Assembly (NCBI GenBank): GCA_038380435.1
Contig: JAWZYU010000018.1
Location: 51,299,751 to 51,363,750 of the forward strand
Direction: 5' to 3'
From: Ryuthela nishihirai
Lineage: Eukaryota > Arthropoda > Arachnida > Araneae > Heptathelidae
DNA length: 64,000 nucleotides
How positions within the stretch are numbered: position 1 is the stretch's first letter; each line of letters begins with the position of its first letter. Shown piece after piece: positions 32,823 through 45,596 of the stretch. Under the pieces are notes generated by a model, which was not told the DNA's origin, ran no database searches, and was given only the letters and a program-made list of their open reading frames with translations. Position numbers and translations under genes: made by a program.

Positions 32823-34529
32823 GTAAGTGTCTTAATAATGGATTTCGAAATGCATTTTTTTTTTACTTATTTAAACTGTATAATGTAAATATAATATGTA
32901 CAGATAGGTTTACCAGATTAACCTATACTACAGCTGTAATATGTAAAGTTCTATAAGTCTGTATCTCTAATTAAACTGGTGCTGACTGTTACATCACCAT
33001 TTTTACCTTAACTACTGTGCTAGCAATCATGCAGGCCATTAATCAAAATAACTGTTTGCTTTTTGCAATGTTTTTACACTAGATATATAATAATACACCA
33101 TCTTTGTCAGCATGTAATGGATTTTGGTTGCCAGATTACAATCTTATCCTATAAAATAATATGCTATCTCTCTCAGCATGTAATGGAGTCCTGTGGCCAG
33201 AGAATAAATGACTAACTTGAAATGTATCTTACTAGATTATCAGAAGATTAGTTTTCATTGAATATCAACTTGACTACACCGTCACAGTAAACAGTTTGTA
33301 CTCTGTGTACTAATGATTCTAATCGAGTGAATTTAATAGTGTGCTGTTATATATTATGGAATTGCTGCATTTTTAAATAACTTGTTTTATGTGAAATTCT
33401 AAACTTAGTTTTCTTTGATGGACAAAAGATGAACAGTTTGTAATGTTTTGTGTAATATTTGAAATTTGATAGCTTTACTTAAAAATTTGCTATACCCATC
33501 CTGTTGGTAAGCGGTCTGATGAGGCACTTATCTAGAAGGAGTGAGCAAAGTGGGCCAAGTAGTCTGAGGGGAGAGCCCCTAGTTACTATGTGATAACATC
33601 AAAATTGACGAACTAGAATTAATATTCCTTATAATATATTTTTCCCAGGCTACATAAACTGAAAAAAATATATATGACATCATTCATATATCATGATCAG
33701 GGTTATGTGAAGATGGGGTGAAGAGTGCATCTGTCCTGTGTGCAAATCGAACATAGAGTTCAATTTCAGATTATTACAAGATCAATTTTCTTTTACATGC
33801 GAAAAATTAACCATTCAGGGGTTGCAAAATAGCTCTTTTCATGGGTGCAAACATTTCCTTTCACTTATCCAGGATGCAAAATTGGCTAGACACAACCTTG
33901 TTCATGATATATAATGATATAATCAAGTGAAGACTAAAAACAAAATGGGTACAGAATCATTTTGATTACTTCAGAGCAGTTGTGCTACAAAATTTGTTCA
34001 CTGTAAAGGGTTAAGCATAATGTGTATCATTTTATTTTTATTGAACATTTTGAAACAGTGTAGTAGAAAACTTTATGTAACTGCAAACTTTTAACTCTTA
34101 CAAAAAGCTAAAATTAAAATACCCATAAAAAATATTTAAAAAGTTGAATAATAGTGCCTTTGTTGAAACTATTTAGCTATGTATATATATGGCTATATTA
34201 AAAGTTGAATAATAGGTAATGAAATATTTTTATAATCACACTATTGTACATGAAGTTAAAATGGACCCTTAAGAAACTTTTGGAAAAAATGCCTTAATCT
34301 TTACATGTCTGTCAGAAATCCTTTAGATAATGTCCTTATCTTTCTCTGAATAAAAATCACTTAGAGACTCATGTACTCATTACATCCAAATGTACAAGAT
34401 AAAAAGTTATTTCAATATCTTGTTTTAAATTCTGTTGTATAAGTTTTATGTTGATAGATCAGGTATAAAATTTATATCTCCATGTAAATAGGTAGTCATA
34501 GGGTAAGTTACTGATGTAATTACTATAAG
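32823..34529 (+). other. Intron 2, 5' part
   Basis: A+T-rich sequence. A phrase with cagcatgtaatgga occurs twice (near 33107 and 33175) as a small tandem repeat. No transposon or ORF was recognised. Confidence 0.45.
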
Positions 34530-34691
34530 CAGAGTTCCAGAAATCCACTTGCCCACTCACTATGTGTGAGTTATCGGAGACAAGTATCAAGTGAATTTTG
34601 GGGATGAAGCACCAAACCCTCAGTTTAACATACTATGAGTGAGTAAATTTTTTTCTGGCAAGTAGATTTAAATTGTATTTCTGGAGCTCTG
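34530..34691. mobile_element. hAT-type MITE, 162 bp
   Basis: Terminal repeats cagagttccagaaat and the inverse of atttctggagctctg have the CAGAG start typical of hAT elements. The flanking octamers actataag (34522-34529) and actatgag (34692-34699) form an 8-bp target duplication with one change. The interior extends the inverted repeat (acttgcc against ggcaagt). No coding capacity. Confidence 0.85.
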
Positions 34692-34699
34692 ACTATGAG

Positions 34700-35840
34700 G
34701 CAAGGGGTATGCTACACAGGTGTGATTTGGTAAAGGCATGTTTTTTTTAATAAAAAGTTTAATAAGTGAACATCACTATATTCTTGATAGGTTATAAAGA
34801 AAAGCATTCATACTATATAAGGTTCAAAAGAAAGTCTAGTTAGTAACTATGTTAAGCATTTTATATGTTTAAAATGTAAATAGAAATGGCGTAAATTTTA
34901 CACAGCAGTACACATTTAAATAATGTGGCATTTTCATTTAATACAAGATATAATTCAGGAAATATATTCAATAATGAAACAATATTTGTTGAAAGCACAA
35001 TTTATTTTCTCACAACTTTGTAAGTAGCATTCAATTTCTCAAGTGGCATCATGTAAACAGCAAAAAGGATTTAGTTGCACCATCTAAAAGTGGATTGAGT
35101 AGCCTAAAGCAATCTGCCCACTGTGGGAACCTTTTTCCTTGAGTGTTTTGCATGCTGCTTAATCCAGCCCTGGGTACAAAAAATTATTTACTTATGCAAA
35201 AATGCATTATGAACTACCAGTGTGTCAAACAAAATTTTTTTCTTCTCAGCTTTCCTTCTAGAAATACACATCTAGTGTTTAGAGAGTGCAGAATGGCATT
35301 AGGTATATCATGTTGTATGGTAATGGAACTGCGACAATTTAAATTCTCACCTGTGCATTTTAATTAACACAATTCTAAATTTAATTGTCATAAAATAATA
35401 AAATTCATTATTCTTCGAAGCACCCAAAGCCCATTATGGGGCTTTCAGATTTACAGGTCTTAAGCATGTGCCTACTTTGCATTATGTGAAGATGCCTCCC
35501 TGGGTCTACCTATACAAAAGTGACCATTCCCCATCAGCTGACAGTTACTGTAGCACCCCTAATGGCAAATTTAAGAAGTTAATAAATCTAATTAGCAACA
35601 AAAAGAGATTTAAAAAAATATGAATTGCAAAGTTGTAGAGCATTTTCTGATTAGTAGGAAATTGCATATGGTGCACACAAAATAAATGTTTGGAAGGCTT
35701 AAATGCTAATCACTTGAAATTGGACTCTTGGTGATGCCTGATTGTGGTCTCTCTTGACTCATTCTTGGGACTCAGACTCTTGGGTGCCTGATTGTGAACA
35801 AGCCATTATAATATTAATAATATTTTTTTTGAAAGAAAGA
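34700..35840. other. Intron 2: no element recognised
   Basis: A+T-rich sequence with a small ORF at 35143-35367 of no recognised family. The phrase tcttgg.tgcctgattgtg is repeated near 35730 and 35778. Confidence 0.4.
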
Positions 35841-35988
35841 AGGTTCTTCCCTACACTAGGAATGGAGCTAACCTAGAAGCTATGTTAGGGTTGTCCTGGT
35901 TTCTCATACAACATACAAACACTTACACAAGGACATGCCCTGCTGGTCTTAATAGTCAGGTATGCTAACCACTAGACCAGGTAGGGAT
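35841..35988 (-). mobile_element. SINE C fragment
   Basis: On the minus strand it starts with a tRNA-like A box (ctggtctagtggttagcat) and continues with a body including tgtttgtatgttgtatgag. The same text recurs at 45222-45363. The B box is not convincing, so the copies are old or partial. Confidence 0.55.
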
Positions 35989-36693
35989 TATGCTGCCAGT
36001 CTCTGAGACTTCAAACAATGCGGCAAATGGTTGCCAGAATTGGATGTGGACCAACCACAAAACCCATGGCATACCGCCTGCAGCTTCCCGTGCATTTTGT
36101 TGATACTTGCCATATAGCAGCATCATCCCACAGTACTGATAGTTGGAATAGCCTGTCATCAGGATCTTCAACTGATACACCTATTCACCTACAAGTGCTA
36201 TATCACACACTGCCACATCTGATTTTTATCTTGCTGGGCAGGTGCTTTGTCAGCATCATCATGTGCATATGTTTGTGAATCTTTCTGTGGTGTTGCACAG
36301 TATTTTACAGTGGCTAACCATCAAGCATCAGATTTTAAATGATTGATGTTTAGTGGTTTCCACTCATTTCATGCATACTATATGTTTCCTAGTAATTAGA
36401 AGATGCTCTACAACTTTGTAACATGATTTTTTTTCTCTCTCTTTGTTGCTGAGTTAGTTTTGTTAACTTCCTAAATGTGCTGCTAGAAGAACTACAGTTG
36501 CTGTTACTTAATTTATCATAGTCCCTTTCCTATAGGTAGACTTAAAATTTGCATCTCTAGGACCCTTCATTAAAAAGTTATTTTGGTTTTTTAGGACTTA
36601 CCTTTGAGCTCTGTATAAAAAGCACGATTTAAACATAAAAGTTTCCTAGAATCTTTCCCATTTTTCATACCAGAATTTTGTTTTGTCATCATA
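35989..36693. other. Intron 2: no element recognised
   Basis: Two overlapping ORFs (35965-36180 minus, 36018-36278 plus) shadow each other and have no recognisable family. Confidence 0.4.
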
Positions 36694-39600
36694 AACATCA
36701 TTATCATCCTCCAGCAGCCATGGGCTACAGAGGTCCAACCAGACCATGCAGTTTAGTTCTCTAAACATATCTGTCCTAAGCTACATCTGGCCACGGCACA
36801 CCAATTCTAACCTGGTCCTGTTTGACATTGTCTGCCCATCACATCCTAAGTCTTCCCCTCTTTCTGAGGCACACTGTTCATAGCCCTGTTTGCGAATCTA
36901 TAATTATCCATAAAGGTAACATGGTCAAAACAATGGAGTCTCTCTGCACAATATGCTACTCAAAGAAGGTTGCCGACTCCTTTGTCTAACCTCATCATTA
37001 CTTACAAAGTTGAATCACCTGATGTGAAGATACTGTGTAAGCATCTAGAATCAAAAGCATCAAGTTTCCTGTTATCTTGTTTACAAAGCATCCAGGTTTC
37101 ACTACCATAACTAATCGTAGAAAACCAAACTATTATACAACCTAATTTTAGTCTTTAGGTGTATATGCCTATTTCTCCACACTTTCCATAGATTCCTAAA
37201 AGTCCCAGAGGCAGTCCCTGTTCGCCTGATAATCTCATGCTGCACACCACCAGTATCTGTTACATAACTCCCAAGATTATTAAGTTGACATACCTGCTCA
37301 AGACAGGAACTATTCAGATTAACTGAATCACAGCCTGCTTAACCAATTTTCATCACTCTAGTTTTGCTCTCTGTTGTAGCCAAACTTACTCTACTACCAT
37401 TCGAGTACTTTACCATTACTCTACTAGCATTCAAACTGTTGACGAGACTACGAGTCTCTCCAACAGCTCGAATGAAGAATTCTTCTCATCAACATCATTT
37501 ACCAAAAGGACTAAATCATCAGCATAATCTAAATCAGATATTTTTAGATCTTCAGACCATTTAAGGCCAAAATCTTTCCCTTGCAGTAAATTTTGTATAA
37601 CAAAATCAATAACCAAACTAAAGAAAAAAGGAGACAAAACGAACCCTTGTTGAACACCAGAAGCAATGCTAAACCAATTGCTACAAGCCTTACCAACTCT
37701 CACACATGACTCAGTGTTATTATAGAGAGCTTTCATCATGTTAACCTACTTGTCTGGTATGCCATATGATCTCACAATCAACCGCAAATTATGGCGATCA
37801 ACAGAGTCGAAAGCCTTTTTGAAATCAACAAAGCTAGTAATCAAAGGTTTCTGCAAGTGTAAATGTTTCTCAAGAGTCTGTCTGAGTCAAAATATCTGAT
37901 CTGCACATCCCCTGCCACTTCTGAATCCACATTGCTTATCACACAATTGCCTGTCAACCAGATTCTTAATTCTATTAAGCATAATCATGCAAAAACTTTA
38001 CCTGAACAGAAAGTAAGCTGATACCCCTATAATTATCACAAGAACTGCTATCACCTTTTTTAAAACTAGGGATAATATTAGCTCTGATAAAATCCTTAGG
38101 AACCATGCCTTTATCATAAAAGATATTCAAAATTTCAGTCATCCATGTGGTAACCGAAACATTCCCAGCTCTAAGCATTTCCATAGTAATTTCATCTACC
38201 ACTGGGGATTTAAGTTTAGAAACAGCCAAAATAACTTCAGATTGTGATATAGGGCAAACATTAAAGCCACCAATGCATCTATCATCATTACAATGGGAGT
38301 AGAACTAACCACATTGTTTAGAACTTCACTGAAATGCTCAGCCCACCTAGCCATGACAGAATCCTCACCTTCTATAACCTTGTTTATCCTCAATCCCTGT
38401 ATACTTGTCTATTTTCTACCACACAAAACATTAACCATCTGGTACAGCTCTCTGCTGTTGTGCTGTCTAACCATTTCCTCACCTTTGTCATGAAGCAAAA
38501 GATTCTTTTCGGCAGCTAACTGATCCTTTACACATTTATTAAGCTCTCTGTAATGCTTTCTGTTATGACTAATAGGATATTGATTAGGGACATTCCTGCA
38601 GTTCTTTTTTTCAGAAATAAGTTCAAGTGCCTTATCATTCAAATAATTTTGCTTCCTCTGCTCCTTTTTTCTTAAAAAAAAGTACTGTTAATTTCAAGAA
38701 AAGCCTGTTTAAAATGGTCCCATTCTTCAGTAATGGTTTCCTTTAATTCACAGGTAATGGTTTCTTCAGTAATTCACAGTAATGGTTTCCTTACTCCTGA
38801 AATTGAATTCCTCAATTTCAGGAGTAAGGAAACCATTACTGTCATAATGACTAAGTAACCTATCATGGTAAGCTTTAGTTACAACTAGGTCTTTCAGAGC
38901 TTCAGAATTAAAGGTAAATTTTTTAACTTTAGCATAACAGTTTTTAAGTTTAAGTTGCAAGACACTTTTAACAAGGTAATGGTCAGATCCAATTAGAGCT
39001 CTTCTATGTGACTTGTTATTCCTGATGGAACTAGCCCATTTGCTGTTAATATATAATCAGTCATATTCTTATGCAGCCCATTTAGTGAAACCCCATGTGT
39101 ACTTATGTATGTTGTGGTGTTTATAATAAGTGTTAGCTATTCTCAAACCATAAGTTACTTATCTGTAGGAGATATTGTCCATTGTCATTGCAGCTGCCAA
39201 AACCAAAGGTGCCTGTCACCCCTCCCCATAGGTCAGAGTCAGTACCAATTTAGGCATTGAAGTCATCTAGAATAAGGGTAATATCTCTTTTCTTGACAGA
39301 ATTTGAAATATCCTGAAGTTGTCCATAAAACCTATCATTCTCATTCTCATCCTCAGTGGGGTCATAATAGCAGGCAACATTCAAGTCTTTAATGCTTGTG
39401 AGAAATTTACCTGTAAGGAACCTTTTATTAATGTGCTCATATCCTAGAAGAGCATCACTAGCGTGTCTGCCAAAAAGCAGACCTACACCTTGGAGATGCT
39501 TATTATCTTACTCCCTGAAAAGGGAAATGCAAGATTATTTTTAAACATGTAACCTGTATCTGTCCATCTGGTCTCATGCAAGCTGAGAATGCATTTGAGA
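36694..39600 (-). mobile_element. EN-RT LINE (RTE-like), antisense, nearly complete ORF2
   Basis: On the minus strand the order is as follows. An apurinic-type endonuclease runs from about 39590: SLHETRW-like at its start, CYYDPTEDEN at 39350 and IGSDHYLV near 38985. A linker follows, then reverse transcriptase: NYRGISLLS near 38030, SGVQQGFVLSPFFF at 37630 and the catalytic DYADDLVLLV at 37526. A decayed C-terminal region extends to 36720. The 3' end carries ATC/GAT trinucleotides at 36685-36705 as a short tail. Several frameshifts and a hairpin duplication disrupt it. The 3' 760 bp match the copy at the right edge of the window. RTE assignment is by overall look. Confidence 0.85.
38777..38841. 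repeat. Perfect 30-bp hairpin inside the LINE
   Basis: Arms 38777-38806 and 38812-38841 are exact inverse copies around attcc. Just to the left, the phrase taatggtttc occurs twice more (38731-38765). The LINE reading frame is interrupted here, which fits a local template-switch rearrangement. Confidence 0.9.
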
Positions 39601-41000
39601 TAATGGGAGTGAAAAAACATGATTTGAAAAATTCAGTGATGATGTTCACTTTGAAAAAAAAAACATATGAAGGAAGTGATCTTTTTGTTGGCAAAGAAGA
39701 TTGTGAGTTCAAAAAATTATTCATAGAAAACTGGAATTAAATCTGTGAAACAACATCAGTGACTTAACTACCATGTTTTCCCATTTACACAAAGATCTAA
39801 ATTTCATATCATGATTTATCAGTATAAAAGTTATACATTGAACAAAATTTGAAACAGGATATCGAATATAACCTTTTATTTTGTGTATTTGGAGTAATAA
39901 GTACATGATTTTCTGGGTTATTTTTATTCTTGCTAGTGCAAGTTTGACATTATCTCAGTATGCTTTGGTCAGAGTCAAAATGGTATGTTGGTAATGCCAT
40001 CACCCACAATGCTGACAGTCATGCACTTACACTGCATCATGTCATCAGACTAAAACTTAAGTCTGCCTAGTTTCCATTTCCACGAAAACTCCAAACATGG
40101 GAAAATTGTTATGGAGTAAATCTTGAATTTGGATTGTTGTAATAAGTAGGACTCAAATCAATATCTATGATTCTTTTTATGTTATTTCAGGATTATGCAA
40201 AATAGTTTAGATAGCAGAAAATGCTATAGTTGAACAGATGGAGCATTCAAGAAAAAACAATAGCATATGAAATAATATGATCATGGGTAAAAATGACAGA
40301 TTCTAATTAATCAAATTAGAGTTGCACTGAATATTACACATTTGGCATACTACTGTGATTGGCTTTTCAGTTGAAACAACTGGGTGTTAGGCCCCACTAT
40401 ATTAATCAGTCAACATTGGGATCATTTTTCATTTAAATTTAGTACCTAAAAAGCAAATATTTTTCATATTTCAGACAAATTGTAATTTCATTAAATATAA
40501 GAAATAAACACATATGAACACAGAAATGGTTAAAACAAAGTACTATATGCAACATTCAAAGCTACATGGTATCAACAAAAGCTCATTTTCCTTAATGCAG
40601 ACAAATGAACCTCTTTTACTGAAATAGGGTTTATTTTATGTTATAGTTATAATTTAAAAATTTGTTACAGTAACCTAGTAAACTTAAAAATATGTTCATT
40701 TAAAGCTATTAAGCTTAAAAGTTTTTAAATATCATAAGTTGCACACATATCTCACAGTACATGTCAGTAGTACAGTGAGAAATTATTAAATCTGTTAAAT
40801 GCATTAACTTTTTCCGTGTCAGAGCAGTATTAATCAGTATCATCTTTTGAATTCTAATGACCTGAGAAATAAATCACAGTTACAAGATTGTAAAAAATGT
40901 TTTTTCCAAATAGAAATCAGTAGTGTTTTTTTAACTGCTTCTAATCAGATATCAAAAATAACATTAAAGTCGAAAAAAGAAATTAACATTAAGACATAGA
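39601..41000. other. Intron 2: no element recognised
   Basis: A+T-rich intron sequence. ORFs at 39503-39906 are short and overlap the LINE boundary. Confidence 0.45.
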
Positions 41001-41800
41001 AAGTAGGTTGAGAATGTTCATAACATCAGTTAGAGGAGATCTTGATCAGCGGCCAGTAGCTCAGTGGTCCAGAACACCTGACATGTTATCAGGAGGTCGT
41101 GGATTCATATCTCACCCGGCTCAAGACAAATTTTCCTCTAAATATTTGAATCAATTTACAGAGTGGAAATTATTTGTGGATACTTAATGAGTTGAGGTTA
41201 ATAATAATTATTTGTAGATTGCATACTCGTAAGACATGCATTTCATCTAAGAAAAGGCATTAAAAAGCCGCTTGAGGCTGGATTGCCTGAACACTCCCTA
41301 CATATTAGGAAAGTAGGTTGAGAATGTCATAACATCAGTTAGAGGAGATCTTGATCGGCGGCCGGTTGCTCAGTGGTCCAGAGCACCTGACATGTTATCA
41401 GGAGGTCGTGGGTTCGTATCCCACCTGGCTCAAGACAATTTTTCCTCTAAATATTTGAATCAATTACAGAGTGGAAATTATTAGTGGATACTTAATGAGT
41501 TGAGTTTAATAATAATTATTTGTAGATTGCATACTCGTAAGACATGCATTCCATCTAAGAAAAGGCATTAAAAAGCCGCTTGAGGCGGGATTGCCTGAAC
41601 ACTCCCTACATATTAGGAAAGTAGGTTGAGAATGTTCATAACATCAGTTAGAGGAGATCTTGATCGGCGGCCGGTAGTTCAGTGGTCCAGAGCACCTGAC
41701 ATGTTATCAGGAGGTCGTGAGTTCGTATCCCACCCAGCTCAAGACAATTTTTCCTCTAAATATTTGAATCAATTTACAGAAAGGAAATTATTAGTGAACA
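41001..41800 (+). repeat. Three tandem 309-bp units, each with a tRNA-like sequence
   Basis: The phrase tcagtggtcc occurs at 41061, 41370 and 41679, an exact 309-bp period. Each unit holds a tRNA-like region (about 41051-41123, 41360-41432, 41669-41741) with A box tagctcagtgg, anticodon stem cctga/tcagg around catgtta, and B box ggttcgtatcc. Units 1 and 2 are complete; unit 3 fades after about 41790. The loop places TGT at the anticodon but has A where U33 is required, and the acceptor stem is poor, so a tRNA-derived repeat is likelier than working tRNA genes. Confidence 0.85.
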
Positions 41801-42944
41801 TTTAACTGCTGTAGCAGAGTTAAAATACTTTCTAAACTTTCAATGTAAACATATTGGTTTTATTATTACTCGAAATTGTGTTGTTTGGGAACTATGCACA
41901 TCAACTTTCAATCAATATTTTAACAGATTCGATTTTAAAGATGGTTCTTTTTACTATAATGCTTCTAAAATTATTTTTTATTGCTTCCCAAATCTATACC
42001 CAGATTATAAACAATTCATTTGAAACGAACAAAACTGCTAGTGATCTCTAATGGCAGATATCAGGAGATTAGCCTCAAAGCACATTTTTTAAAATGTAGG
42101 ACTTTAGCAATACTTTTAATTACATTTCAACAAAATAAGCTAATTAAAGTTAGGGAATTGCAATTTTTAACTAAAATTTTTGGTGGGAATTTTAAGAACT
42201 AAAACAATTCATTCTCATTATTCCAATGCTTTAGTTAAACTTTAAATGAATTTTTTTCAAAGTTCTTTATTACATTTCACATATATTTTTCAATTTTATA
42301 TAAATTTCCTTTTTTTTTAAAGCAAAATTATGATATTATGACACTGCTTTTCTCAGGTTTAGAGTTTACTGATTGTCTAAGCATATGCGTTAAATGCATA
42401 AATGACTGTGATGCTACTTCTTCAGCCATCTATCTATTGAGATCTTTTGGAATATCCCTCTGGTTCAATCGCAATACACAAATGGGTGAAAGAGTCTTCT
42501 GTGATTCAAGGAAAAATGCAATTGCTCAATACTGAGCTACTCGTAAAAAATTGGTTCACCTTGTCTTTAGTTAACTATAACAATTATTTATTGAACACAT
42601 AAACATGACTGATGGGCAAAGACATATATTCAGTTGCATGGCATTACATCACCAGCTTACTATGCCTGTTCAGCTGTTTTCACAGAGCCTAATGCCGTTA
42701 TTTCCAGTCGGCATTTACAAGCCAAAACTCTTACGTCCTCACTGCTAGGTCTTCGTCCGGGTTCTCCCCTTCTCGTTGATTGTTTCCAACCCCTCCTTTC
42801 TCTGAACCCTCGGCCATGTGGCAAGGTTCAAATGAAATTTCGTTGTTGAGTGCTTCTTGCATATTGCAGTAAATAAATAAAATACATTTTTGAACTCGCT
42901 GAAAGGGCGAATATTCCTCACACACTATCAACAAAATTCACAAA
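41801..42944. other. Intron 2: no element recognised
   Basis: A+T-rich to 42620, then a less A+T-rich patch (42630-42845) with short unassigned ORFs on both strands. This patch could belong to the adjacent Penelope-like element but shows no diagnostic motif. Confidence 0.4.
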
Positions 42945-43466
42945 CAAATCAAATGCAAACAATCCTAAAACCCTCCAACACCTGTAAATAAAGAAACGCA
43001 AAAATACACAATAGCCCTACCATACATAAATAATAATTTTACATACTCTGTTAAAAATAACCTAAAACCTTTCCATTATAAAGTCCCAATTAAAATGTCT
43101 CACACTATATCCAAACTCATTCGAAACAATCGTGACCATATACCCAGCTCTGGAGGAGTTTACTGCATCCAACTCAATGACCCCACAGGTAAAATCTTCC
43201 CCAAAGACAATACATAGGTAAAACTTCACACCCATTTAACGCCCAACTTAAAAAACACAAATACGCATCTTAAATAAACTACAAAAAACCACACTATATC
43301 ACGCAATCACCGAAAACAATCTTCCCATTGATTTTCACTCCACTAAAATTATAGTATCCCCACCTACCAAATTCCAACTAGCCGTCACAGAATCACAGAA
43401 AATATCCTCATCAACCTAAAACTGACCGAACTCTGTAACACAGATACTGTCCCCCTCTCCCTAGCA
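42945..43466 (+). mobile_element. Penelope-like element, 3' part with GIY-YIG endonuclease
   Basis: A broken frame reads IALPYINNNFTYSVKNNLKPF, then TISKLIRNNRDHIPSSGGVY, then TYIGKTSHPFNAQLKKHKYA after a frameshift, then LPIDFHSTKIIV and FQLAVTESQKI. The GVY and YIGKT pair, with the downstream Arg/His-type residues, is the GIY-YIG nuclease of Penelope-like retroelements. The reverse transcriptase itself is not found upstream, so the copy is truncated. At least three frameshifts are needed to follow it. Confidence 0.75.
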
Positions 43467-43829
43467 TAGCGTCTGATACTTAGGGGATATAACATACACC
43501 TTGGAAATTCCACACCTCCCTAAACACTTTTCTCTCTCATCGCCAATCCCCATTTGCCACCTACAGTAATACACACCCAAACCCTTTAGATTATAATAAT
43601 ATTTAGATACATAATACCTCCTAAAATCGGCAATTAATGTACCCACATACACACACAAAAAAAATACTCCCAATAGTAATACCAATACGCAAACCATTAT
43701 TCAGACCCTCAATAACATAATTATCTTAACCCCAATTTACAGTTTACGAAATTTATTAATTCACTAAAAGTACCCCACTCATTATAAATATGAATTACTA
43801 CCCACAAATAATGATACTTCCCTCAACAT
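43467..43829. other. Intron 2: 3' flank of the Penelope-like fragment
   Basis: A- and C-rich sequence with no ORF of note. It may still be element-derived. Confidence 0.35.
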
Positions 43830-44660
43830 ACAATGAATCTCTTTTGTTGCGATCTTATGCAACCATGGCAATTCCCGGTTCCACTTGTACAGCACTACCT
43901 GGTTATGAAAAGCCGTGCTTATCTAGAGCCGGGGGCAAGGAATACGCCCTATAGGCGCACCTCAACCCCAGCCTCACATGGCAGCAGTCCTATAGAAGGA
44001 AAGCTGACCACCGGAAGAAACCTTACTTTAATCTATTCCCAGGTTTGCAAATGTGCAAGGATATATAGATCCAAGCTCGATCGCCACCCGGGGTGGAGAC
44101 GCTTAGTAAGACCCAGACTTTTTTGACGGCTCGTGCCTACAAGGCAGGCTCAGACCTTTCGGCAGAGCCGTCGAACAGACCACACAGGTCTCCTGATAGG
44201 TGAGGTCTCCAACGCCGTCACCATTCGACCAGCAATCAAGCTGGCCAGCAGCATCTTCAACCTCAGTTGGCCTTAGCCATGTCCAACCAGGAGACCAATC
44301 TGGTCGGCACAGCCTTCAGCCGGGTTGCTGGGCCCTAGGCCCCCCCACCACGACAAGGTGGTCCCCTATCGGGGGGTCCCTCAACATACGCAGATCTTGG
44401 TGGTTTCCCATAATCCCACACCCTCTCCTATCCTCTGTTACATGCAGATCACATTACCACCACCGGCACTTCTGCCGACTACTCAGAGCTGAACCACTGA
44501 CATTTCAATTTATGGCACCCCTCCCCCACGCTCACCAACCAACTGCCTCTCCTGCATTAAGTTCCTCACTTTCCACGTTTCGGGCCGATAAAAATGGCTC
44601 GAAACGCGCATCATGGATCTAAAACTTTTTTTGAGCTCTCTATGCTATCAAAAAGTATAA
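43830..44660 (+). repeat. GC-rich block, possibly a Penelope-like terminal region
   Basis: Composition changes sharply to G+C-rich. A hairpin of gacggctc (44135) with gagccgtc (44165) and another of cgtttcgggcc with ggctcgaaacg (44576-44606) are present. Sequences with a gctcgaaacg hairpin precede the ORF in many Penelope-like elements, and this one is followed by aactttttttgagctct. ORFs here (43833-44622) are not recognisable proteins. Assignment is tentative. Confidence 0.35.
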
Positions 44661-44976
44661 ATAATTATTTCATTTGCCAATGCGGGCAAACCATTGGCAG
44701 CCATCATCATTATTTTAAAATCAACTGAGACGTCACTTGCCAGCAAGAACGTCGAATTTTAAATTTCTCACTGTGCATTCCAAGAAGCTCCCGTTACTTC
44801 CCATCCTCTACGGCATTGGTATGTAAATCTCTCTTTAATAATTATTGATACTTGATAGCATAGTCCATGTGTCGAAGTGCTTAAAAACATTTAACAGTGT
44901 CATAGAGAATTAAATTATTTTACTTTAATTACTGCACTGTGTACTTCTACTGTAATTTTTGTTATACTGTAAAGCT
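44661..44976. other. Intron 2: no element recognised
   Basis: A+T-rich sequence after the GC-rich block. Confidence 0.4.
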
Positions 44977-45110
44977 ATGAGAGGATGGCCAGGTGTCAGC
45001 AGAAAGGCAACACGTGAAAAGAAATATCCATGCCTTATCTGAGGCTTCAACCCAGGTCACTTTGACCAAAGTGACCAAAGCTAAGCACACCAATCACTCA
45101 GCCACTGAAT
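44977..45110 (-). mobile_element. SINE B head and middle, tail missing
   Basis: Matches the promoter half of 23397-23601 (gaggatggccaggtgtcagc, B box region ttcaacccaggtc, A box region accaatcactcagcca). Unusually it lacks the 3' hairpin part that other partial copies retain. A repeat tttgaccaaagtgaccaaag lies between the boxes. Confidence 0.65.
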
Positions 45111-45221
45111 TATTGGCAGTCTTGGACCACACATAAGATTCATTGTCTTTTTACCATGTGCTTGCTTGTGGTGGCCATGACTGTAGCAATGTTTATATTT
45201 ACTTTTTGTAGAAATAGAAGA

Positions 45222-45363
45222 TTGCATTTCCCTATACAAAGAACAGAGGTAACCTAGAAGCTCTATCGGGCTTATGCTGGTTTCTCATACAACATAAAAA
45301 CACATACACAGGGACATGCCTATGGTTTAGTAGTTAGGGTATGCTAATCACTAGACCAGGTAT
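45222..45363 (-). mobile_element. SINE C fragment
   Basis: Same family as 35841-35988: gtaacctagaagctct, ctggtttctcatacaacat and gtatgctaatcactagacca occur in the same order. Old copy. Confidence 0.6.
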
Positions 45364-45596
45364 GTGCATCTGTGATTATTAATATTATTTAAACTTGCTA
45401 TTCAGGTTGGGGCATCTGATAAGTCAGTTTTATGAGATTGGAAAAAAAAATAACCTAATGCAAGTCAAGGACTGTCTATTCCAACATTTCTGTAATGTAA
45501 ATAATATTCAACATAAATTTTGCCTCTATAGATATTAACATTATTTTTGACTAAATTGATATTCAAAACCAAAATTGAAGCCTTTTTGTAATATAA

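Noticed and set aside
41051..41123. Functional tRNA-Thr(UGU)
   Set aside because: Position 33 is A instead of U, the acceptor stem pairs poorly, and it sits in a 309-bp repeat.
44200..44622. 140-codon ORF in the GC-rich block
   Set aside because: Composition-driven open frame with no recognisable domain.
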